A stretch of 64,000 nt of DNA from Anaeramoeba flamelloides (lineage: Eukaryota; Metamonada; Anaeramoebidae). The position numbers and the translations under genes were made by a program. The DNA lies in contig JANTQA010000023.1 in assembly GCA_027625915.1 (NCBI GenBank), positions 20,770,001 through 20,834,000 of the forward strand, read 5' to 3'. Below are positions 11,838 through 23,090 of the stretch, piece after piece. The notes under the pieces were generated by a model that saw only the letters and a list, made by a program, of their open reading frames with translations, had not been told where the DNA came from and ran no database searches. Positions within the stretch are counted from its first letter, which is position 1. Every line of letters begins with the position of its first letter.

Positions 11838-12330
11838 AAGTTATCAAAATAAAGCGTGTATAACGACTATACTTGGCATTTTGAAATATAATCCGTGTTT
11901 TTTTTTTTTTTTTTCTTTTTCCAAGGGAACATCTGATTCACTTCCCAGTAGTATACCTAAGTTCAATTCAATTTTGAAGGTAAAAATCTGATAATTTTCA
12001 GTAAAATTTAAATTAGGAATGAAATTTGTTGAAAATTTTTCTTAATTTTCTCAGTTTTAATGTTTTTATTTGTTTGGTTGTTTGAAATATAAAATTTTCA
12101 TCGAAAATCAACTCTATTTTTTGAGATAAATTTTGCAATTTGAAGCATCATTTTTATAATTTCTATTTGAATAATAGAAATTTAAGAAACCAATACCATA
12201 TTTAATTCGGGTTTATTATTGATTTCTTTGATTGGTTGAAGTATAGGTCTTATATACCAAAAAAAAAGCACACCTTTTTATTTTGCAACACACATTATAT
12301 TTTTTTGCACGCTTTATTTTAACAACAGTA
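11838..12330 (-). mobile_element. MITE family E, copy 2 (inverted)
   Basis: This element of about 490 bp is in the orientation opposite to the copy at 8050. Its right end mirrors CTGTTGTTAAAATAAAGCG and its left end reads TTATCAAAATAAAGCGTG. A shared internal block, AGTATACCTAAGTTCAA, appears here directly and in copy 1 in reverse complement. The right border carries TA; the left border is less clear. No coding frame is present. Confidence 0.75.
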
Positions 12331-12465
12331 TTTTATTTTTGATCATTTAGTATGTCAGGATCTATAGAAAAAGGAAACACAGCTACTAATAGTCAATAAA
12401 TGTTACCCAAGTCGAGATGGATTATTTAAAGAAGAGCAAATTATTTGAGTTTTAATATTTCTATA

Positions 12466-12630
12466 CTAGTATTTCAATTCTAAATGGGTTACAATTTTTA
12501 CTTCTTTTTCAATATTTTTCTTTAATAAATTGGGTTCTCAAAGAAGTAGTTGGTTGGAATTTTTGATTCTACTTGAAAAAGATAATTGAAAATGAAGTGA
12601 AAATTATCCCGTTTATTATTCAAATACCAG
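12466..12630 (+). mobile_element. MITE family L, copy 1
   Basis: This element of about 165 bp is flanked by TA (12464-12465 and 12631-12632). Its ends are inverted: CTAGTATTTCAATTCTAAA at the left and the mirror of CTGGTATTTGAATAATAAA at the right, followed inward by a mirrored ACTTC...GAAGTGAAAAT pair. Copy 2 is at 25216-25385 in the opposite orientation. Confidence 0.75.
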
Positions 12631-12881
12631 TAAGTTGTTTTCAAGTCGTTTTAAGGATAACAAACAAATAACGTTGATGATACACAACAACAGTGTTATT
12701 TTGAAATAATCTATCAAGAAAACTCATCCCTTAATGAAAAAAATTAATATTTTCAGAAATGTTTTTCTGATCATTTTTTATAAATTCTTCAATGAACAAA
12801 TCAAAAATTTCAGTAAAACTATTTACCCCAATTCCTTTTTACGAATTTTTACCAATTTAATTCCATTTTTACCTTACTTAA

Positions 12882-13350
12882 ATCTTCACTTCAAACCTTC
12901 TTTCAACAAAACAAAAGAAAAAAAAATTAAAGTCCAAGGTGGCTAATTCAAAAAACAACAAAGAAAAAGAAAAAGAAAAAAATAAAGAAAAAGTAGAGAA
13001 CAAAAAAAATACCTTTGACAAAATTGATCCAAAATCAACAAGCTTTCTTTCATTAGTTTTGTCTCTTCGACCAATACAGCTTATTTCAAATTTGCTCATA
13101 TTTTATTTTTTTTTTGGTTCTCTTGTTCCAAACAAATATTCAAGAATTAATTACAAAAAAACATTGGTGTGCTCAATAATTGGATTTTTGTTTGCAATTT
13201 ATTATGAATACGGGGTTTGATTTTTTACTTTTTTTTTTTTTTTTTTTTTTTCCAGTTATTTGCTTTTTATTCTTGTTCCAGCATCAAAAAAAAAAATAAA
13301 ACAAAACCTTGGAAATTCTTACTGATCACTGTTTATTCTTTTTGAGTAAT
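12882..13350 (+). CDS. probable 5' portion of a TMEM33-like gene
   Basis: An open frame from 12882 has no ATG, so it should follow a 3' splice site; an AAG before GTGGCTAATTC at 12939 is one candidate. It encodes a Lys/Glu-rich segment, then SFLSLVLSLRPIQLISNLL and a second hydrophobic stretch ending ...IGFLFAIYYEYG. This matches the first two membrane segments of TMEM33/Pom33 in spacing. After the YEYG codons a GT at 13215 and a pyrimidine-rich TTTCCAG ending at 13255 define a possible 41-nt intron, after which the frame continues to a TGA near 13350. Alternatively the exon at 13214 joins directly to the exon starting near 15749. The start exon was not located. Linking this segment to the downstream exon is inference. 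Confidence 0.45.
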
Positions 13351-14360
13351 TGTTGAAATAAAATTGCACTTCATTAAAAAGTTATTGTAAAGCTTTTCCA
13401 AATGAATTCGAAAAATTAAAACAACACAGCACTAACAAAATGTGTTTTTACAAAAAAACAAAAATCTTGAACTATTAGCTTTTTAAAATATTTCACTTTG
13501 TACAAGAACTGTAAGTATATGAAAAAGCCAGTTTTCTTTATGATGTGATGAGAAAGTTAATACTGTCATTTAAGATCTAAACAAGATCGAAATTTATTCC
13601 ATCTCATTATCATTTTTTAATTCTCTCAAGCTTTCCATTCAGATAGAAATTGTCAGTTCAACCTAAAAAATATAAATACAAATAATTATAAAGACTGACT
13701 CGAAGAATAAAAACAAAACATAAATTTCCATTTGTTCCTCTTGGTAGCTAATTGGTAATTATAAAAGAAAAATGAAGTATATATTTTTTCCCATTTCAAA
13801 CTCAAATGCCTTCTACCATTACTGAAAAAAAATTTTTTTGAGTGCATCAAAAGATATTGAAACTTTGAATTCAAATTAACATTCGTTTTTCTATTTAACA
13901 CCAAGGCACATGAGAACAAAAATGATATGAATTTGAGTATATTTTTGAAGTAAACTTTTATCAAAATAAAATGAAAATTGATATAAAATCATTTGAATTT
14001 TTTAATGAAATTTAATGAATGTTCATTGAAAAAGTCAATGGAAGTTACCAGGAAATTTCAATGAAATTTTAATTGAAAATTTTTGGAATTAAATGAAAAA
14101 TGTGAAAAAAATAATAGAAAAATATACAAAATTAAAAGAAAATTTATTGAAATTTCAATAAAAGGAGATTTATTTTTTGATTATTTCGTGTGGGAAAAAA
14201 ATGAAAGACTACTCAAAAATAGGAAAAAAAGAAAAGAAAATATAAATATTAAAAAAAAAATAATCACAATAAAATTTGGAAGATTCGATACTGCCGTTTC
14301 AAAAAAAGTGTGAACTAAACATTTTATAAATGCTATTTAAAACTGTCAAATTCGTAAATT
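13351..14360. other. probable intron of the TMEM33-like gene, left part
   Basis: If the upstream and downstream TMEM33-like exons belong to one gene, this lies in its intron of about 2.4 kb. It is AT-rich, with no convincing coding frame. Open frames at 13686-13964 (minus) and 14083-14313 (plus) are Lys/Asn/Phe-rich and look like chance. Confidence 0.4.
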
Positions 14361-14708
14361 TTAAGTAAACTCCATTTCACTCAAAGGGGCCCCAACCAAA
14401 AATGAAAAATTCACTTTTTTTTTAAGAATCAAACAAACTACAATTATTTAGAAATAAGAGAAATGATAAACTTAAGATTAGGGTTGAGATCATAATAGAA
14501 ATACCCAAACAAACCAGAAATTTCAAAAAAAAAAAAAAATGTTAAAAAATTTTTTGGGCCCCTTTCATTGGAACGTCTCGTGCAAAATTTCTCAATTTCT
14601 TTAGGAAATTAAAATTGTTGAAAATAAGATTTTTTTTTTTGTAAGTGTATGAATTTTGAAAGAAAATACTAGGACTAAAGTTTCTTAACGATAATTTGGA
14701 GTTTTAAA
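14361..14708 (+). repeat. dispersed repeat C, copy 1
   Basis: This is about 350 nt matched in reverse complement by 30390-30740. Shared blocks are CCATTTCACTCAAA, the GAAATACCC...AAATTTC segment, TTTCATTGGAACGTCTCGTG (TTTCATTGGAAGAGTCTTGTG in the other copy), ATTTCTCAATTTCTTTAG and a right-hand TTGGAGTTTTAAA. GGGGCCCC and GGGCCCC occur inside this copy, a rare GC island. No terminal repeats were defined and nothing is coded. It probably sits inside the TMEM33-like intron. Confidence 0.75.
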
Positions 14709-15748
14709 CATTTTATTTTTTAAAAAAAATTAACTTTTAAAAAAATAAACAAGAAAAGAAAAAAAAAAAAAAAGTAAAAACATAAAGTAAAATAAAAAAA
14801 AAAATTTACAAAATGAGAAAAAATGATATTGATCTAAAAATTTAAAAAGTGAAAATTTTTTTTGAAGAGAAATGAATTAAACACATAGAATATGTTCTAT
14901 TTCTTCAATAAAACGGTGCTCCTTTGACTCAAAAAGAGTTTAGTTTGATTAACGCTTTAGAAAACTTTTAGCCCACACTTTTTTAAAACAGTTATAATAC
15001 AGCCATTAACCTATTAACAATAAATTTTTTTTTTTTTTTTTTTTTTTTCAAATTCGGGAATATTGTTTCCTCAGAACTGTGTAGAGATGAAAAAGTACAA
15101 TATTTTGATAAACCAATGAAAAAGTAATTATTTATAATTTAGTTGAACTCTTTCTTTTTGAACTTTGAAATAAAATTAGAAAGTTTAGTTTTTCATTCAA
15201 CAGTATTAATTCAGAGAATATATGATTTTTCAGAAAAAAAAAATCAAAGTGCGACCATAATTTTTTGAATGTTTTTGATTATTCTAAAACCTGACGATTT
15301 GATTTTCTTTAAAAAGGTATGGATGCGGCTTTACTTATGTGATTATTGTGATTTTTTTTATCGTTTCTTTGATTTCTGTGATTTATTTGGCTTTTATCTA
15401 AAAAAAATTTTTTTTTCATTTTTTGATTTTTTTTGGGCATAACTATTTTTATGTTCCAAAGAAAAAAGAATCATAAATATTTTAATTAAGGGTTTCTCGG
15501 AATCAAATAATTTTGATTAAAGTATTTATCTGGATGAAAGATTAGATTTATAACAAATAGATTTTCACTCACAAATTACTTTCGGCAACATAGATGAAAT
15601 AAACGATTTTTTGATCAGTCATTTTCTTTTTTCTCAAGCATGGTTTGCAAATTAACTAAACATATACATATTTATATATTTAAATAAATGCTAATCAATA
15701 AATAAAAATAAACAAATAAATTAGATTCCTGGAACCAATTCAAAAAAG
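14709..15748. other. probable intron of the TMEM33-like gene, right part
   Basis: AT-rich DNA with long homopolymers (for example about 22 T near 15027). I saw no coding frame and no repeat partner. Confidence 0.4.
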
Positions 15749-16252
15749 AACAAAAAAAACATATTTTTATTTTATGGTGGGCACTATATTATTATTATCG
15801 CAATGCTGTTGCCCCATAGACCGTTATTAAATTTCTCGTTATCTTTGGTCATTATGGCTTTTAGGGAAACTATGTACATTTTGAAACTATTTTTTTTATC
15901 ACTCCCAAAGAGGATTTCCGATTTATTTAGAATTATTTTTAATAAATATGAAGCGCAGGAAGAACGGATTTTAATTATTTTAGCAATTAACGAATTAATT
16001 GTGGTTCCCACATTACTTTTCAAAGTCGCATCGTTGAATATTTTAAAAATGTTCTCTTTTATCTTTTATTGTTATTTCCTCATTTTACGTTACCTTGATT
16101 CATATCATACAAAAAGAGTATTAAGAAAATTTAACAACTTTATGTTAACTTTTGGGTTTCCTTCATTTATAGTTTCAATTTACAAGACTATTAAAGGTGG
16201 GTTATCACGTGTCACTCATGATCTAAAACATCAATTTGAAAATGGCTTTTAA
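15749..16252 (+). CDS. TMEM33/Pom33-family membrane protein, 3' exon
   Basis: TMEM33 (yeast Pom33/Per33, fission yeast Tts1) is an ER and nuclear-envelope membrane protein that shapes ER tubules and helps nuclear pore assembly. This open stretch of about 167 codons covers the C-terminal two thirds of the family: ...GGHYIIIIAMLLPHRPLL... (third membrane segment), a linker, then ILIILAINELIVVPTLLF, which fits the family's conserved I-A-NE-hydrophobic-P segment, and FYCYFLILRYLDS with the LRY motif followed by basic residues. It ends in ...GLSRVTHDLKHQ, as the family's short C-terminal helix does. There is an internal ATG at 15803, but the family match begins upstream of it, so the exon probably starts after an AG near 15748. 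The 5' half is probably at 12.9-13.3 kb. Confidence 0.68.
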   Translation, partial: NKKNIFLFYGGHYIIIIAMLLPHRPLLNFSLSLVIMAFRETMYILKLFFLSLPKRISDLFRIIFNKYEAQEERILIILAINELIVVPTLLFKVASLNILKMFSFIFYCYFLILRYLDSYHTKRVLRKFNNFMLTFGFPSFIVSIYKTIKGGLSRVTHDLKHQFENGF

Positions 16253-17690
16253 AAATAAAATGCTTTTGTTTTTTTTTTTTTTTTTAATTTATTCTTTAAT
16301 TTTTATGTTTTAAAATACATAATGTATTAAAATTATCCGAGGTTTTGATGATAATATGTATTATCATGATATTAACAATAAATTCGTAATAATATTAAAA
16401 AAATTTAGATTAGTCTAACTTTATCTTGAAAAATCATTAAATTTACCATAATCCACATTATCGAGATATTCACATTATTATGAAAAAATGAAAAATAATT
16501 TTATTGAAATCACCTTATGTAAAATCTCTTGACTTTTACAACAATTTCCCCTTTAATAAATGTTAGAAAGTGTTTAAAAGGGTTGTGAATTGTCTTTAAG
16601 TGTTTGAAGGGTTTTAAAGACAGAAAACTTTTATAAAAGTAATGGATGTTTTTTTAAGTTATAAAAAAATTTTTCTTCTTTTCATTTTTTTTTATATCCA
16701 ATTATAAAATCTCAAACAAATTTTATGATCAAACAAATAATCACCCATTTCAAGAATGTATCTAAATCTAAAATGGGTTTGTTTTTTTTTATTGGGTTAT
16801 TGCCTTCACAAGTTAAATGATAAAAAGTATAACATGGAATTTTCCTTCTTATTGGTGATTGATGAAAAAGCCTCAAAACTCTAGTTGTGTTTTCTGTATA
16901 ATACTAAGATATAAGAAGAATAATAAGAAGAACAAGAACAAGAATGTCCAAACAGTTTTTAATTATTGATGATCATCTGGCAAGGATGTTGTGAAAGCTT
17001 TTGAAAAGTTATTTACTCCTTTTGGTTTTCTGAAATTATTGAAAATGTTTGAACTCAAGAACAAATTCATTAAAGAAAATGAGTAAAGGGTTGGTTGTTT
17101 TAGAATCTCTTTTCATTAAAGGCAATTTTGACCCCAGTTTATATTTGAAAATATTTCTTTCTCTTTAGTTATTGTTGTTGTTGATCTACAAGGATCGATA
17201 AGTTTGTAAACCAAACCAAAATTAAATACAATAAAACGTTTTGATCTGATCCTTGATCCAATCAAGTATCTTTTTTATTGTTTTTTTAAAGTAATTATTT
17301 TGTTTTATTAAAGATCTTTTTCTTTGATCTAACCAAATTTTTCTCTGTTAAAATAATATTATTGAATTATTCCTAAAAACGTTCAACTATTATATCACTA
17401 TTTAATTATTATCACAAATTTTGACATTTATCAGGATTTCTTAATAATTATCCTTATTTTATCGAATATTACGATTTGTCAACTATCATGATAATATTGA
17501 ATATCTAGCATTATTTATTTCACGATTTTTTCAAACTTTAATGTAGATTAACAAAGATAACAATTATTCATCTAATAATCATACTAAAATGAAACAAAAA
17601 TATTTATTTATTGATCTTGTCTGTAAATTTTGTAAGAATTATTTAAAACATTACTTGGGTTTGATATTTAATTTTGAAGGAAAAAAAATT
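16253..17690. other. gene-free AT-rich DNA
   Basis: This is the region downstream of the TMEM33-like stop codon. A 20-nt T run follows the stop closely. A tiny frame at 16943 (17 codons starting MSKQFLIIDD) is too short to call. Nothing else is recognised. Confidence 0.5.
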
Positions 17691-18000
17691 TGTTTCGAAA
17701 ATTTTTGTTAAACAGTATACGACATAAAGTCCATTTCAACATCAATGGCCCATTCAAAATCAAATTTTGAAAATAAATATTTTTAATAATTGAAGTTATC
17801 TATCATAATAAAATAAATTTTATTTTAATATTCAGTTCTATATACTAGAAATATTTTTTTTGATCTAAAAATAAAATCAAAAAAGTAAAAAAATAATAAT
17901 AAAATAAAATTGGGCCATTTATAATAAAATTTATTTTATTTCTAAAGAATTCCTAAAATGAATTTTATTATCCTATTTTCCTTTAATATCCCTAATTTGG
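17690..18000 (+). repeat. dispersed repeat P, copy 1
   Basis: This aligns in reverse complement with about 46850-47085. Shared blocks are CAATGGCCCATTC (CATTGGCCCATTA in the partner), ATCAAATTTT, TAATAATTGAAGTTATCTAT and TTAATATTCAGTTCT, collinear over about 170 nt, with weaker similarity beyond. It is not coding. Confidence 0.65.
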
Positions 18001-18759
18001 ATTTGAACCAAGAAAAATGGGATATTTTATCAATAATTTTTCAAAATGAAGAATGAAGCAAAAATTCTTCAAACCTTTATTTGGCTTATGAGTAAATATT
18101 CCCTTAATAATTGAAAAAATTCAAATTTAGAAAAATAGAATATCAAAGAGATTTTCAAAAGAATAATATTGTTCTACGAATTCTATAAATTAGTAAATCA
18201 AACCATATGATTATAAATAGAATTATTTTGAAAACAAATATTTTTTTGAGATAATCTTCCTTCTAACTCTAAGTTGCTAAAAAGTTCTAGGGTATGAAAC
18301 CATCGTTTCAATATCGATAAAATTCAAAAAAAAAAAAATAATAATAATAATATGATAAAATACTGTTTATTGAAATAATATTCATATTTACAACACTTTA
18401 ATTATCTAAGAATGCTCTTGGTTTTATTGAAAAAAAAAAAAATAATAATTATATAAAATACAAAATCTAATTCCCCCACTTGGTGAAAATTTTTCTGTTT
18501 GTAGAGATGATTATTCTTGAACTAAAATCTGATTATTAGATAATTTTTTTAGTGTTAATACTTAAGTGACTAGAGTAAACTAAATTAAAAATCTTCTACT
18601 AATCCCAATAGGCAAATTCAAAAAAAATTTGCATCATCTTGAAATTGGAAAAATGAACAAAAAAACTGGGAACTATAGAACCAAACTTTCAGTTTCATAT
18701 AATTTTCCAAAATGAATTTTTATTTTTAAAAGTTTGATCATTTTTCTCATCTTCAATAA

Positions 18760-19218
18760 CTGTTGAGAGAAAAATGTTTGAAACAGAAAAATGGTTGGAA
18801 ACCATTTTTAATTTGGAACATTAGTAAAATTGAAAATCAAATCCTATTGGTAACTAGGTGAATTTTATATAAATCCAGGTTTAAATGTGTTAAAAGTTCA
18901 TTAATCTGTGGTGTGTGTAGAATACTCATTTGAATGGTTGATAACTAAAGTAGATCATGCTATTTTAAAAAAAATCCTAAGTTTTTGTAAAGTTTACTAT
19001 TAATTCTGAAAATGATAATTTTTAAGCTTGCTTTAGATTATAAGAGATAAGGTTTTGAAAAAGTAGAATTACATTAATCGTTATTCTAATAAGTAGATTA
19101 TTGTTATTTTCTTTAATTATTTCACCAACTATTAAAATTAAAAATCATTTTCAGTAAGGTTCCCAATTAAAATTGCTGTCCAACAATTTTTCTCTGTCAA
19201 ACATTTTTCTCTCAACAG
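18760..19218. mobile_element. PIF/Harbinger-like MITE, family D copy 1
   Basis: This 459-bp element has terminal inverted repeats starting CTGTTGAGAGAAAAATGTTT and ending with the mirror (AACATTTTTCTCTCAACAG). It is flanked on both sides by TAA (18757-18759 and 19219-19221). A 3-bp TWA target duplication is the hallmark of PIF/Harbinger transposition. The interior matches copy 2 at 25884 closely (for example TTAATCTGTGGTGTGTGTAG is identical). It is inserted in repeat M; the other M copy, near 45106, shows the uninterrupted site. It encodes no transposase. Confidence 0.9.
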
Positions 19219-19384
19219 TAAGTTCTAAATCCAACGTGTTTCTAAAATATTTCAAAAAAATTATTTTCATTCAACTAGGAAGAGAGCTTATTTTCGATAA
19301 AGGGATAGTACTAAAAATATGTTTTAAAAATGAAACCATTAAGTTAAAGAATAATTCAGTCTAAAAAATCTGCTTCACTCTTTC

Positions 19385-20243
19385 GGAATCAAATTGGGAC
19401 AGGGAAAAAAAGTGGGGAACTAATTTTCAGAAAAATTAAAAATTTCATTGCCAAAATTGAAACTACTGATCAAAACCACTAGGATTTTTTGAAGATAATA
19501 AGAATCCAAATTGAGATGAGAATGATCTAAGAAGTATAGTATTTAATTTATTTTGCTGTGATTTCGGTTTCATCAAGATAGTCCCTGAAGACTGTTTTAA
19601 AAATCAAATTTGTTTTGATAAAACTAAATCTTCCCCGAAATGAAGAATTAAACAATTTTTTATTTCTACCATTTTAAATGTTATTTTAAAAAAAAACATA
19701 TTTAGAATTATTACTTTGAATTTGATATTAATTCCTGTGATCATTTGATCCTTAATCTTGATATCCAAGGCAATTTTTAATAAAAAAAAAGATTTTAGGT
19801 TCTATTAAGATATACAATGAACAAAAATAACAAATCAGAAATTGATCATTTTCACGATTGCTTTATCTCATCAAGAATGGTATTTTTCTCAAGTACACAC
19901 AAATAAATCCGGTTTATATCTGAAGAGTTATCTCTGAAACTTTTAATTTGCCAGATATGAAATGCCCAAAAAATGTACTTTTTACTCATTTTTGCCACTT
20001 TTTTACAATCAAAAAAAAGTATTTTGTTAAGACATCCTATTTAATGGATCTTGATGTAATTGAAATCAAGATAATCCAAGTTAGATAAAATATTTCTTAA
20101 AAGTTTTTAGTCCCCATTTGGATTCTTATTATCTTCAAAAAATCCTATTGGTTTTGATCAATAGTTTTAATGTTGGCAATGAAATTTTTAATTTTACTCA
20201 AAATAAGTGACCCACTTTTTTTTCATGTCCCAATTTTTTTCCG
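19385..20243. mobile_element. TIR element F
   Basis: This element of about 850 bp has long inverted ends. The left end has CGGAATCAAATTGGGACAGG then a GTGGGG block; the right end mirrors CGGAAAAAAATTGGGACATG. The mirrored similarity continues inward for about 130 nt, including AAAATCCTA(T/G)TGGTTTTGATCA near 20140 against its mirror near 19475. The interior (19540-20050) shows no coding frame. It lies within repeat M, whose other copy lacks it near 45290. Target duplication is unclear because the ends are diverged. GGGACA-type ends recall Tc1/mariner relatives, but the class is not settled. Confidence 0.75.
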
Positions 20244-21090
20244 CAACAGCTGTTCTAAAAAAAGTACAATAATTAAAATAAGCCTGAAAAAAATATAATT
20301 TTTATATTCAAAAGAACATTTAAAATCAAATATTATCTTTTTATTGTATAAAAAAAAACGAGAAAAAAAGCGTAGCCATCATTTTAAAAATTCTCCTCAA
20401 AACACTTTTTTAAAACCTGGAAAATTCAACTTACAACATCAATAAATGCCTTTAAATTTGATTTTTTTTATTCAATAATTACTAACCCAAAAATAATTCT
20501 TCCAGTGAGTTTGTATCAACTCAAAGATTAAATTTATCAATAGATTTTACAATTATTCTTCAATTGTTTAAATATTTTCAAATAAATAAAATTAATTCAA
20601 ATGCAAAATTCTAATAAAAAAAATAGTAATAGACATGATCAAATAACTGGGTTTAATAATAAAAGTTACTTCTTCGAACTCTGGATAATTGAAAAAGAAA
20701 AAATATTTCCTAATCTTTTGAATTTCTTGAAATTTAATAAATAATTGAAAAGAAAATAAATGAAGAATTGTTTCTGATCTTGAAGAATTCTATATTTGTT
20801 CATTTTTCTTGTATTTTTAAAATTAGATTAAAGTTTGAAGGATATTTGTTCATACAAATTTCTTTGAAATTACTAGAAGGGAGATTTCGAAATAAAAATG
20901 TTTTTGCAAATTTTTCTTTTTCTTTCTTGATCCAAAAATCTCAAACAAAAAGGATCAAGATCTTTAATAAGAAAATAATGAGGAAAATTTGAACTTCTTT
21001 CAAAATGAGAGCACATTTCTAATAAGTTGATAAATGTAGTTACTTATCAGGTTTAATTGTGTCTTGTGTAAATAATTACACTATTAACTT

Positions 21091-23090
21091 TAGGAAAAAT
21101 AATAAACAAGAGTTACTCCTCACTTCAGATGTCTATAAAAGAATAAAATCTAAAAATGTGCTTCAATTAAAGTAATGCTCTTTTTTCTTTGAATTATTTT
21201 TCCAATTGAGTTTTGAACTATTTCCTCTTAAATATTCTTCCACTCTAACATAAACGTTTTCAGAAGAAATTAAAAATGTTCCGTTTTTGACAGAATATGA
21301 TATTATTTGAAAACAACCTTTCGTCTCATCACAATGTTTAAATAAAAAAAAATATCAAGTGTTTTGGGAATATCTGTTAAATTTTTGAAACATTGTCAAT
21401 TGGCCAACTTTTTTAAAAAAGTTTGCAACCTACAAAAATTATATTTATTGAAATTTAAATAAGGAAATGTTTTTTTTTACCCTATAAATTCCCTTTTTAA
21501 AGATTTGAATCCAAAGAATTCTTAGAAACGAGCTTGTTATTCCTCAAGATCTTCAAATAGGTGTAGAATTTTACAGAAGTTTTTTTGTATCAAAATTTTC
21601 TATTAAATTAGTACAAATGGATCTTTTGAAAAGAATGCTAAAATGCAAAGAAGAGAAAATACTACTTTTTTCAACAATAATGTAAAATTTTGAAAATGAC
21701 AAATAAATTGAGATATAAGAACTTAAAACCTATTGGTGAAAGCTGTACCACATTACACCCCATTTTGACGAACAATTCCCATCAAAGAAAAGAGAGAAGG
21801 TATGTATTCGATGTGACAAATCCTGTATTTGTCATTTTTTCTGCTTTCATAATTGTGAATTCATACACATTAAAACACTCACTTCTTTTAAGTTTGTGTG
21901 GATTTTCAAAATCCATTTTGCACAGCTGAAAATAATTCTTCTGTAGTGGAGAAAAGCAGGATTTATAATTCGCAAGTTTTTTTTTTCCCACACTTTGTTT
22001 CTGAGAATTTATCATTAATCCCAAAAACGAAATTAAATTCTAGGAGTGTACTTTACTCTTATTTAATTGATGTTGGACAGAGATGAACCTTAACTCCAAT
22101 TTGTTTTTTTTTTATTTTGTTTGGTGTGTTCTTAAAGGAATAACTTTTTGAACATTTGAATATTTTTATCAAGATCTAGCTCAATACCGTTGCAAAAAAA
22201 AATGATTGTGAGAATATCCTTTCTGAATATTTGCTAGATTAACTCAAATTTTGTTAAAAAAAAAACAAGAAAAAGTGAAAAGTTTAAAGTAACAAATTAA
22301 AAATATCAGGCGAAAAGAGAAAAAAGTACTCAAAAAAAATATTTTTCTGTTTGCTTAATTTCCCTTAAATTCACTCTTTCAAATCAGGGGTTGAGTCTAA
22401 GTTTTATTCAATTTTTTTCAAAAATCTGAAAAACAGATCTCCTTCCAATAAAAAAAACTTTTTACGTTTATTGAAAACTTGTGGAAATTGTGATCGAAAC
22501 CCGAATTCAACAAAAAAAACATCACTGTTCAGAACAGTACAACATACCTATTGAGATTATAACGATATAGATGGAAGATTTCAATTTTTTTCAAAAAACT
22601 TTTTTTACCAGCACACAAAAAATCTCACTTAACTAAAGCTTTTCACCCTTAATAACTCTCGAAAAGGCTTTGAAAGTTTTATAAAATGCTTAAAAGGGTT
22701 GCTACTTTACTGGAATCTTTGAAAAGGTACCTATCTATGTCAAAGTCAAGGGTTAATTTGTTTTGTGGTTTAAAAAATTTTTTCTCAAAAAGATGATAAA
22801 CGAACTTCAACAATTAACAACAAACTTTATTCGATCTGTTTTCCTGTTGTAAATTAAAAATTTTTTTGATCAATCTTATCTATCATAACTTTGTTGAATT
22901 GACAGTTTCCAAAATTTATTTTTCTTAGTTTTTCAAAAAGCAATTTACAACTTTTTTCAAATTTCATAAAAAATATTTTTTAATTCGATATATAAAACCA
23001 AACCAGCACCCATTTCTTGACTTTGTCTCTCGCAGGCAAATAGAAAATCGAAAAACAAAAAATCCATAAAACCAAAAAAACCCAAAAGGA
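21091..23090. other. gene-free DNA with a slightly richer patch
   Basis: Most of this is plain AT-rich DNA. The patch 21690-22086 has more balanced base use and short open frames on both strands, but no frame exceeds 80 codons, none resembles a protein family, and joining across the candidate GTATGT near 21798 meets a stop at once. I leave it uncalled. The last 300 nt before 23091 should include the promoter of the following gene. Confidence 0.45.

Larger units (their letters stand above)
18560..21090 (+). repeat. long dispersed repeat M, copy 1 (interrupted by D1 and F)
   Basis: Outside two inserted elements (18760-19218 and about 19385-20243), this region is collinear with 44900-46110 on the same strand. 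Matches run through AAGTTCTAAATCCAAC, GTTTTAAAAATGAA, the AACACTTTTTTAAAACCTGGAAAA segment, TAATTGAAAAAGAA, TTTCTGATCTT and ATTAAAGTTTGAAGG. Total shared length is about 1.2 kb. An open frame of 74 codons at 20768-20992 is not kept in the other copy. M may be an old non-coding element or a decayed gene duplicate. Confidence 0.75.

Noticed and set aside
16943-16993. 17-codon frame starting MSKQFLIIDD
   Set aside because: Too short, with no splice-supported continuation found.
21690-22086. Overlapping open frames of 60-80 codons
   Set aside because: No family resemblance, and the candidate GTATGT splice leads at once to a stop.
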